Origin: Fagopyrum homotropicum
Lineage: Eukaryota; Streptophyta; Magnoliopsida; Caryophyllales; Polygonaceae
Reading direction: 5' to 3'
DNA: 64,000 nucleotides
Assembly: GCA_033239125.1 (NCBI GenBank)
Contig: BSWB01000005.1
Location: forward strand, 22,745,447-22,809,446
Every line of letters begins with the position of its first letter. Position 1 is the stretch's first letter. Shown here piece after piece: positions 56,001 through 64,000 of the stretch. The translations under genes were made by a program, and so were the position numbers. Under the pieces are notes generated by a model. It was given only the letters and a program-made list of their open reading frames with translations. It was not told the DNA's origin and made no database searches.

Positions 56001-57867
56001 GAAAGGTGATCCCTTATGCGTCTTGACAGTTGAAGACGTATGAGGAGAATTACCCTACCCATGATCTTGAGTTAGCTGCTGTTGTTCATGCTTTGAAGAT
56101 TTGGAGACATTATCTGTACGGAGCCACGTGTCAGATTTTCACAGACCATAAGAGTCTGAAGAACATATTCACTCAGCGGGAGTTGAATAACCGCCAGCGC
56201 AGATGGTTAGAGTTGATCAAGGACTTTGATCTTGAGATCTTATACCACCCGGGAAAGGCTAATGTGGTAGCAAATGCTCTCAGTAGGAAGACTTCTCGGG
56301 AGATGGCAATCGCTAGGCTGACAGCTCAGCCTCAGTTACAGCGAGATTTGGTATGGCTAGAGATGGATATCTACTTCCAAGATTCCAATAGCCAGTTGTC
56401 CACCTTGGAGATAGTACCTGATCTGTTGGCCGAAATTCGATAGAAGCAGGAAAGTTGCCCAACTTTGACACAGATCCGAGACCGGATGTCTCGAGGAGAG
56501 GCACCACAGTTTGCAGTTGGTGCTGATGGAGTTTTGAGACGCTAGGAGCATGTTTGTGTGCCGTCAGATCGAGAGTTAAGACAGAGGATCCTTCAGGAGG
56601 CTCACTCTTCACGTTACTCAGTACACCCTGGTGCGAGTAAGATGTATCAAGATGTCAAACACTCTTTCTAGTAGGAGGTCTGAAGCCAGATGTGACGAGA
56701 TATGTAGCTCAGTGTGCGACCTGTCAGCAGGTCAAGATCGAGCATCATAGACCCGGAGGTGAGCTACACCCACTCCCCGTTCCTCAGTGGAACTGGGAAG
56801 ACATTTCTATGGATTTTGTGACCGGTTTGAGACCGAGTCGTGGTTTTGATGCTATCTGGGTCATCGTAGATCGATTGACGAAGACTGCACGTTTCATTCC
56901 GATCAAAGAAACGTGGCCGGTGAGTCAATTAGCAAAGGAGTTCACGAGACAGATAGTGAGACTTCATGGGGTACCTAGGACCATAGTCTCTGACAGAGAC
57001 GGACGGTTCACTTCGAGGTTCTGGCAACAAGTTCATGCCGCCCTAGGTACGAGTCTACAATTCACGACAGCTTATCATCATCAAACCGATGGTCAGTCTG
57101 AGCGGACCATCCAGACTATGGAGGACATGTTGCGAGCCTATGTGTTAGACTGGGGACAAGTGTGGCCAGATCACCTTCCCTTAGTTGAGTTTTCGTACAA
57201 CAACAGTTGGCACGCATCGATTAGGATGGCTCCTTATGAGGCTTTATATGGACAGAGATGTCGTACACCGTTGTGTTAGGACGAGCCTAGTAGTGCCAGC
57301 GGAGTAGCACCCGAGCAGATTCAAGATGACATGGCTCGAGTAGCAGTAATCCGAGAGCGGATGTTAGCAGCACAGAGTTGACATAAGTCTTATGCTGATA
57401 AGAGGCGTAGACCTCTAGAGTTCAGAGTTGGAACTCAGGTTTGGTTGAGAGTATCCCCGACACGAGGCGTCAGACATTTTGGTATCAAGGGGAAGCTGAG
57501 TCCCAGATATGTTGGACCGTTTGAGATTCTTGAGCGAGTTGGAGAGGCAGCATACAGACTTGCGTTGCCACCTAGACTTGAGGGTGTTCACCCAGTTTTC
57601 CATGTGTCTCAGCTACGGGAGTACATACCTGACCCGAGACACATCGTCAGTCATGAGGATCTAGTGATCGAGTCAGACCACACGTTTGTAGAGCACCCGG
57701 TGGCTGTCTTAGAGCGTAGTACGAGACGCTTGCATTCGAAGGACATCCCGATGTTGAAGATTCAGTGGTCGATGCGAGGAGCTGATGAGGCGACTTGGGA
57801 GACAGAGGATAGTATCCAAAGGAACTATCCGAAGTTTTACGTTGGGCTGGATGCACCTTTAGCATAG
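53037..57867 (+). pseudogene. E5 gag-pol with chromodomain, many stops
   Basis: Start ATG at 53,037 (MARTRATSAMGRGRGRPP). In order: gag core (53,703-54,000); two CCHC knuckles (CHNCGVAGHIRADC and CFSCGKPGHRAAFC, 54,137-54,240); protease LFDTGATYSFIS (about 54,510), then a frameshift near 54,555; RT (54,950-55,780) with RLCIDYRELNKVT and intact FIDDIL; RNase H (YSDASKLGLG, about 55,950); H2C2 and integrase (56,600-57,250) with SMDFVTGL, SDRDGRF and QSERTI; and a C-terminal chromodomain (about 57,690-57,850, VEHPVAVLERSTRRL, KIQWSM, ATWE). Premature stops include 53,154, 53,559, 53,700, 55,496, 56,024, 56,441 and 57,277. Most fit CAG-to-TAG, CGA-to-TGA or TGG-to-TAG, the signature of deaminated methylcytosine. 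The chromodomain marks a chromovirus. It is non-functional. Confidence 0.93.
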
Positions 57868-58017
57868 TCAGTTGTTTGGTTTTCTCTTGTTGTGTTGCTT
57901 ACACTTTTATGTGACGTTTGAGTTACGTGCCCCGAGTGGGAATATATGAGTTCAGTTCTGTTTCTGTTTGTGTTGTGCTTGTGAGCTTTTGCAAGTTTCG
58001 GGATCAAACTTCTTTTT

Positions 58018-58029
58018 AGGAGGATCTGA
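58018..58029 (+). other. E5 polypurine tract
   Basis: AGGAGGATCTGA, preceded by a T run and directly abutting the 3' LTR. Confidence 0.65.
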
Positions 58030-59729
58030 TGTAAGATCCTAGGTTTTTCCTTCACCTCCCTTGCGGTGAAGAGGGCCGCCCCCGCGGCCGGCCGCCCCTG
58101 CGGCTGTGAGATCCGCCCCTGCGGATTTACGACAGATCGTGCCGATCTTTTCTTCCGTTCTTTTATCTTCCTTCCATAGATAGAATATCCTATATTTTAT
58201 CTTATTGGCCGGTTTCCTTATCTTCTTTCTAAACCCTAGACGCCCTTCCTTCTATTCTTTCCAGCCCGTTCCTATATATTCTCTTCTTTGTCCCCTTTTT
58301 CCCGTTTCTTGCTATCGTCTTCAACCCTAGAGAGTTGCAGCCGTCTTTTGCTTCCCGCGACATCGTTGAACATGTAAGTGCATCTTTTATGGTTCTTCCT
58401 CACGTTCCTTTAGCGTTGCATGCCTTCTCCTTCTGTTTTGGTTTCTTCCTTTCGTTCTTCTCTTTTCTTTTTCTCCAAGGATCAAGCATGAGCCTTGGTT
58501 CTTATGGAGTGTTCCATTGTTGACCCTTCGTTGTTCTCAGGCTCTTTGGAGTTGAGTCTTGACGTGTTGGAGGCAAAGGTTCGAGCTTTGGTTGCCCCTG
58601 TTGTGAGTTCTGTCGAAGAAGAAAGCCGACAACGCTTTCTGTCACGCCACCGCCCCTGCGCCTCTGTTCAACCGCCCCTGCGCATCTGTCTAGCGGCCCC
58701 TGTGGTTTCTCTGTAGTAACTCCCGTCTTTGGTGAGTTGCTTCCTTCCTTCCTTTCCTCGTTCCTTCCTTGGTTCCCTGAGTGTTGTAAGACTAAGGTTG
58801 AGCCCTTAGCATGTGTTGATCTGTTAGAGATCGTTGAGACTAGAAGTCATAGAATTCTAGCAACCGTTCCGTTTCTGATCCGTATTGTTTGTTCGTTCAG
58901 GCTTTCCATGCTCCTTTCCTGAGGGAAACTGAGCTTTCCTTGAGAGTTTCCTGAGTTGTTGTTGATCTTTTGGTTTACCTTCGTGTGAGGTAAGTCCCTT
59001 GGACTTACTTAGCTTCATTCCGCGTATTAGTTTGATTGTATTGGCTTGTTTGTATTGTTTATCCTGCTTATAACGAATAATTGGAAATAGGATTCACCCT
59101 TTGATAACCTTAATTGGCCCAAGTGTATTATAACCGGGCGGTGACCACTTGTCTAGTTCTCTAGGAAACTAGAATGTGCTCTTGCAACCCAGACCCGTAG
59201 GTAACGGATAGTACTGATCTATTCCTATTGGCAGCCAGAAGCGGAGGCGAGTTTCGGGAGATTCTCGTGTGACAAAAGAAGTTGAATTAGTAATGGATAA
59301 CCTTAATGAAAGATAAATAACCGGTTGATGTGTAAGCATGCTATGTGTTTTCTGTACCTTATGTGTGTTTGTGCCTTTACACTCTTGCTTATACCTAGAA
59401 TGTTAGCTAACGGTTTATACCGTCGTTGTAGATGTTCCGCAGGTTCAGGATGCTGCTGAGTGATCCGGATAGTGTGGTCAGCCAGGGTTCCCGTACATTA
59501 TAGGACGGGATCGGGTTTATGTTTCTTTTGTTGTTTCCCTTTTGTTTTGAACCCGGCTATGGAGTTTGTGTTTTCTTTTGGTTTAAACCTTTGGTTTTAT
59601 ATTGAGTTTTGTTTTCATTCGTCTGTGCCTTGTTGTAAGATCCGTTTGTTGTTGCTACTTTGAGGGTCGGGACCCATTGTGCGGTCCTAGCCCGTAGCGC
59701 TTCGAGTTCCCAGAACTTGGGGTGTTACA
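58030..59729 (+). repeat. E5 3' LTR
   Basis: 1,700 bp, same ends as the 5' LTR. CCGCCCCTGCGG is exact at 58,092 and 58,113. It is shorter than the 5' LTR by about 22 bp, apparently one unit of the Cys-rich-looking CCGCCCCTGC cluster near 51,650-51,730. Confidence 0.93.
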
Positions 59730-59734
59730 AACTT

Positions 59735-59960
59735 TTAACGTCTACGTCAAGCACAAAGACCGTCCACCGAGTCGAGTGACCGCCTACTAGGAAAAGCACA
59801 CTCGTAACTCAGGTCACCCATCCTAAAATTACTCCCGCACGAGCACACTTAACTTCAGAGTTCTTTTTCCTCAATCGACCACTAAAAAGAAGAATTCTTG
59901 TTGACATGAGTAATAGTTCATCCTTATAAGTTAACCATAAATCCTCTCATAGGATTAAAG
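59735..59960 (-). mobile_element. 5S-rRNA-derived (Cassandra-like) unit, right, inverted
   Basis: On the minus strand it has a well-preserved 5S internal promoter: box A-like AGTTAAGTGTGCT (59,842-59,854), then CGGGAGTAA and box C GGATGGGTGACCT (59,811-59,823), preceded by GAACTCTGA as in 5S rRNA. It is an inverted partial copy of 50,726-50,985. The start of the unit is missing. Confidence 0.7.
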
Positions 59961-60890
59961 GATGTTATCATCACTCCATTCCATAATAAGCACATGGAAT
60001 GAGAGGAAACGCCTTCCATGATGCGTTGAATGCTACTCTAATCGTATCCTCTATGAAATCCCATAGAAGCCTATCATAGGCTTTTCTAAGATCTAACCTT
60101 ATCATCATCCATTTCTTTCATGATATTTTTATTAGCATCGAGTGAGTAATCTCTTGTACAATCACGACATTATTCTCAATCAATATCATGGTATGAAATT
60201 GGACTGAGTAGGCCCCACAAGTTGTTGTACTATGGGTTGTAAACGTTGAACAATAACCTTCATAATGATTTTGTATGCAAATTGCATAAGATGGTGGGGC
60301 AAAACTGAGACATCGTTCCAAATTTGGAAATTTTGGGTGACTACCAGAAAGAGTTTAAATTAATATCAGTTGAAAGATTCCATGTGGACCAAAAGTCTTT
60401 ACCATCTTAACAACAGATGATTCATCCGTCTTCCAATATTGTTGATAGAAAACATGTTGGAATCCATCACTTTCCGGAGCCTTCCATGGTATCCTTTAGA
60501 ATACTTACAACCTCTTCTTCGATAATTGGATGTTATGTACCCTTGAGTTCTGTTGCATAAATTGGGGTAAAATAAGCATAAGGGAAGACGTACACGTCAA
60601 GAGAAGTATTGCTACGACTATATAATTGTTGGTAATATTGCGCTTTTATTTTGGTTTCTTCAAGATTAGAAAACCAAGTCCCATCCCCCTTCTTGATAAC
60701 TTCTACCTATTTTCTACATCTCCTTATAATGATGATAAATGTGTAGGAGAATTTCATACTTTTGTCTCCATTTTTGATATAGTCCTCTATCGATTACTAG
60801 AACCATATCATCTCTTCATGTGCAAGAATATCCTCCAACTTGCTATCTAGTGCCAAAATCATGCATGTTTAGTAAGCCCTGATCTCTATC
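59961..60890 (-). pseudogene. L1 LINE ORF2, linker and RT start (right half)
   Basis: The minus strand encodes the pre-RT linker (KKGDGTWFSNLEETKIKAQYYQQLY, read at about 60,700-60,620, in pieces), the MEGSGK-like segment near 60,480, and the early RT motifs (NVVIVQEITHSM, about 60,170-60,125; a KAYDRL-like block near 60,090). Stops and frameshifts abound. It meets ORF1 at 60,895 with no room for an endonuclease domain, so that part was deleted. Confidence 0.7.
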
Positions 60891-60894
60891 GAAC

Positions 60895-61760
60895 TCATAT
60901 GAAGTTTAGGAAACTTCGTATGTTCACTAGATTCTTGAGCAAAACCCCCCGATATTTTGGTTTCAAAAAGAGCTGTAAGATAAGGCGATGTAACTTTCGT
61001 TGAGAATTGAATAGGATGATAAACAAATTTATTAGTACCTTTTGGGTTTGAGTATTGAGTATGATAAGCATTATTGGTGTTATGAGTTGTATTTTTTTCT
61101 TTGATTTGCTACTTTTGTGTCCTGAGCTTCGTTGTGAACCAAACATATGTTTGACGGAGAAATCATTCATATTTGGTTGTTCATTTGATTCTCCCTGACT
61201 TTGCCGTTTAGAATCTTTCCGATTGTTCTGTGTATTCCTATCCTTCCTAACATATATTTCCACACGATGTCCATATTTTCCACATCCATAACAAATAGTA
61301 TGCAAACCTTCATATGCTACATGAATTTGTCTCCCACAAATCAATATTGTTCCCGTAAGAGGTTTGTCCAAAACAATTTCAACATATACTCAAGAAAAAT
61401 TTTCCTCTAGTAGTAGCGCATATATGGCATTTGAATCCGCTTTTATAGGTTTACCTGTAGTAGAAGCAAGCTCATAAAATATTGATTCATTATATAACTA
61501 TAGTGGGAGATTTGAGATCCTAGCCCAAACAAACAAGGTATGTATGAGTTCTTTAGATGGATCGAAATATGGATGTCATGGTCTCACTGTGATATAATAC
61601 CCGAAAATATCCCTTTAAGGCTTCATATCTAGTGTAGTTTGCGCTCCAGTGTCAAGAATGCAATGGATCGACCAAGAATCTTCGCAGTCAGGACTGACGT
61701 CCACTTAACATTCAGCGTTGTCATAACATCATATCAATTTCTACCGGAGCTAAACATTTT
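60895..61760 (-). pseudogene. L1 LINE ORF1 (DUF4283 plus zinc knuckle), relic
   Basis: The minus strand contains AKILGRSIAFLTLERKL (about 61,690-61,640) and the HPYFDPSKELIHTLFVWARI region (about 61,575-61,510). A stop follows, and then an open frame (61,371-60,895) with KPLTGTILICGRQIHVAYEGLHT and the knuckle CYGCGKYGHR. It matches the RNA-binding ORF1 of plant L1 elements. The knuckle's last Cys is changed (EIYVRK), and the tail after residue about 95 looks unrelated or frameshifted. Confidence 0.75.
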
Positions 61761-62560
61761 TCAAATGAGGAAATTTCAATTCCCATTTTTTGGACTCAAT
61801 CAAGCAACCAATGTCCTCGGGATAACATAGCACAACGGTGGTAGATTCATCGTTTTTCATTATCAACTATCAAGAAAGCTTTTCTTGAAGAAGTACAACG
61901 TTGTTGTTTTCTTTGCATGCCAAACTTTGCATCAACCAATTTTACTTCATATTAGTTTATATTTTAAAACATTAATCTTAGGCAAATAGGTTAATAAGAT
62001 ATTTTATAATGTTATTTTGTTTCACTGAATTGATTGTCTCGCGAGTAAAAACTTTAATAGTAAACTATTGTCAGGTGACTTGTCAAGAGTCTTAACAGCA
62101 GTATCCTAGTCTGAAATCCGAGCACAACCGATCGATCATAAAGCACAATCAATATAGACATAACACGCTTGAGCTAAGCCGGTCCGAGATAAATTCCACA
62201 AATTATATTTTTCTTCAATGAACCACTCGAATTCATCCATAGTCTATCCTAAAAGAGATTATAGAACAAAAGAATAAAGGAGACGACCGTAGTCTATATT
62301 TGATGACATTTTGCATAAAAGTCAATTGTTCATCAGATTTGATGACCTATATCGATTGTTGCAGCTTCATATATAACTACACCTTATGTATGACATTTTT
62401 TGTGATTATGATTTTTGGGCATTATTAAGCAGTTTGTTTCACAAACACGTTAATTTATTTTGTTAAGCGATGTAATTTTCTCGTAATAATATGCCGATTT
62501 AAAAAAGTCCCGTCCTCCCGTACTTAATCTACAAAGCGCGTGCTTCACACACACACAACC
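61761..62560. other. intergenic, nothing recognised
   Basis: AT-rich DNA between the LINE and the SKP1-like gene. I see no ORF, repeat or RNA gene. Confidence 0.5.
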
Positions 62561-62565
62561 GAGTC

Positions 62566-62573
62566 CATATAAG
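62566..62573 (+). promoter_or_regulatory. possible TATA box of the SKP1-like gene
   Basis: CATATAAG, 85 bp upstream of the ATG, followed by a C/T-rich leader. It is a plausible but weak match. Confidence 0.4.
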
Positions 62574-62650
62574 TTGATTTCAGCCTCATCACTTTCTTCT
62601 CAATTATTTACATCGAGTTAGGGTTTCTCTCCCCAAATTGCGAAAACTCC

Positions 62651-63204
62651 ATGGCGGCTTCATCTTCAAGAAAGATTACTCTAGTGAGCATCGATAATGT
62701 ATCCTTCGAAGTAGACGAAAGTGTGGCATTACAATCGCGGACAATCAAACACATGATTGAAGATGCCGTCGACGAAAACACATTCCATCTCCCCAACGTT
62801 GACGGAAAATCCCTCGCTAAGGTAGTTGAGTACTGCAAGAAGCATGTTGAGAGTCTCACACCCTTCGCTGAAGATCTCAATGATCTCGAGGCCTTCAATG
62901 TTGAGCTTGTGAAGGTTGACAAGAGCCATTTCTACGGTTTACTAATGGTAATTTTATCTTTGTTTTGATCGATTTCAATTGAATTTTTACCGATCTGTAC
63001 GATATATCCCTAACTGGATATTGAAAATTGAATTTTTTTTAGGCTGCACACTATCTGGATATCAGGGGGCTTTTCAGATTGACATGCAAAGTTGTAGTAG
63101 ACTCGATTAAGGATATGTCTGTTGAGGATGCAAGGAAGATATTCAACATTGATGACGATTTCACTCCCGAGGAAGAAGCATCACTTTGGAAGGAAAATGA
63201 ATGA
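62651..63204 (+). CDS. SKP1-like protein, two exons, C-terminally truncated
   Basis: SKP1 proteins bridge cullin-1 and F-box proteins in SCF ubiquitin ligases. Exon 1 is 62,651-62,947 (99 codons, MAASSSRKITLVSID, POZ fold, DGKSLAKVVEYCKKH) and exon 2 is 63,043-63,204 (AAHYLDIRGLFRLTC, ARKIFNIDDDFTPEEE). The intron (62,948-63,042) has GT/AG borders and a T-rich acceptor, and sits where plant SKP1 genes commonly have one, just before the AA(N/H)YL motif. The predicted protein is 152 residues. The stop TGA at 63,202 stands exactly where the invariant Trp of the C-terminal WAFE motif should be; codons for Ala-Phe-Glu and a TAA follow in frame (63,205-63,216). One TGG-to-TGA change therefore removes the last four residues, which in SKP1 contribute to F-box binding. 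It could be a young pseudogene or a tolerated variant; the rest looks intact. Confidence 0.85.
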
Positions 63205-63216
63205 GCGTTCGAGTAA

Positions 63217-64000
63217 GCTTACATACACTAAATAAATGGCCACTATTTTCATCTGTCTATCAACCATAAGTTGCCTTTATAGTTCCTTTCTTTTGGTTTG
63301 TTAGCATATACTTTAGATTGCATTGCAAAATCCATTTTCACTTCGTTTGTTTTGGTATTGAAAGAGGGTAAAACACTCACACCCTCGAGCATAAATCCAA
63401 TTTTACTTCATTTGGTTTGCGAGATAATCTCTAACAGTGTAGGGTTTATAATTGATCAGAGCATGTAACTATTGTCCATAAGTAGCTATATGACGTCTAA
63501 ACCTTTCTGCATTAGTGATTACTCTCTCCTTTGCAGTAGTCCAGAAAAAAAAATTTAATTTTCTTTGGAATCAATAGCTTCCATATTATAGTGTAGATGG
63601 AAGATGTTGGTGAAGTGTTATGACCACGTTGACCATAGTGACGACCCATAGCAATTCAATAACTACCATCCTAAGAGTTCCTCTAACAAATAATATATAT
63701 CCTCTCATTATCCTTAGAAATCCTCGCTGCCGCCAACGCCATAATCTTTACAACCGAAAGTTTATTACTAATAAAAGCTTGTGTCATCTCTTCCTTGGAC
63801 ATTATTTCTACTTGTATTATTGCTTGCACAATTAAGGATACACTCGCAACATGTCAGCTCATCAAAATTGAGAACCCAATTATGGAACTTAATTGTAGGG
63901 GAAACACGTACCAAAAAACTAACAACACACCGTATTTTTTTCTAGCTAAGTAGATGATGAGCTAATTTTTTCTGAACCTTCGTTTATGACAAGTCTTTCG
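63217..64000. other. downstream of the SKP1-like gene, nothing recognised
   Basis: AT-rich 3' flank. No convincing gene, RNA or repeat is seen; the frame at 63,620-63,835 has no recognisable features. Confidence 0.5.

Larger units (their letters stand above)
51031..59729 (+). mobile_element. E5: full-length chromovirus (Tekay/Del type), decayed
   Basis: An 8,699-bp Ty3/gypsy element with LTRs of 1,722 and 1,700 bp, TSD AACTT (51,026-51,030 and 59,730-59,734), a tRNA-iMet primer site, a polypurine tract and all pol domains, including a C-terminal chromodomain. LTR divergence is several percent in the parts I compared, and the frame carries over ten stops and a frameshift, so it is old and inactive. 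It lies between the two Cassandra-like units. Confidence 0.95.

Noticed and set aside
59811..59861. A functional 5S rRNA gene
   Set aside because: Only the internal promoter part is recognisable, with several changes; the rest of the 120-nt gene is not present. It fits a Cassandra-like LTR better.
62608..62922. Minus-strand frame opposite SKP1 exon 1
   Set aside because: It is the antisense shadow of the SKP1-like exon.

Overview
This is nuclear DNA from a flowering plant, most likely a eudicot. The evidence is the dominance of Ty3/gypsy Athila-type and chromovirus (Tekay/Del-type) retrotransposons, plus plant L1 LINE, Ty1/copia and hAT fragments, a spliced SKP1-like gene, and tRNA-Asp and tRNA-iMet primer binding sites. 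Nearly everything from 1 to about 61,760 is transposable-element DNA; the only host-like gene lies at 62,651-63,204. The species cannot be named from the sequence. Element names E1-E6 below are mine.

The left 41 kb is a three-level nest, readable from target-site duplications (TSDs). The oldest layer is a minus-strand chromovirus (E4: 5' LTR from 39,538, gag relic 38,055-39,272 and 17,082-17,147; the rest lies left of the window). It was split twice. A plus-strand chromovirus relic (E6, from before position 1 to 17,081) contains a very young Athila-like element E1 (487-11,871; TSD CCGGG; LTRs 1,744 bp each, three differences seen by eye). A minus-strand Athila-like element E2 (17,148-38,054; TSD GTAAA; LTRs 1,640 bp each) is itself interrupted by a young non-autonomous Athila-like element E3 (30,247-37,049; TSD CAAAC) in its 5' LTR and by a 1,051-bp solo LTR (20,803-21,853; TSD GCATG) in its env-position gene.

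The middle (41.3-50.7 kb) is a patchwork: a minus-strand copia gag and LTR, an L1 endonuclease fragment, a plus-strand copia gag/protease relic with scrambled filler DNA, a complete-ended hAT transposon (43,671-46,819; TSD CCGAGAGG) and a chromovirus solo LTR (47,762-49,628; TSD CAAAC). From 50.3 to 61.8 kb a minus-strand L1 LINE is split by two inverted 5S-rRNA-derived (Cassandra-like) units, between which sits a full-length but stop-riddled chromovirus E5 (51,031-59,729; TSD AACTT).

The most interesting biology is in the Athila-like group. E1 has an uninterrupted gag-protease-integrase frame with the reverse transcriptase and RNase H cleanly missing, and an intact Athila-type downstream ORF. 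E3 has only one intact ORF, whose C-terminus is a decayed piece of integrase. Both look recently mobilised, so an RT must have acted in trans. Each retrotransposon family here also carries its own short quasi-palindrome in many copies (CACCTCGACCGAGGTG in E1/E3, CCACGGCCGTGG in E2, CCGCCCCTGCGG in the chromoviruses). In E1 and E2 the family motif sits at equivalent places, including the coding spacer just after the protease. That pattern resembles family-specific binding sites and is the best candidate for something undescribed.
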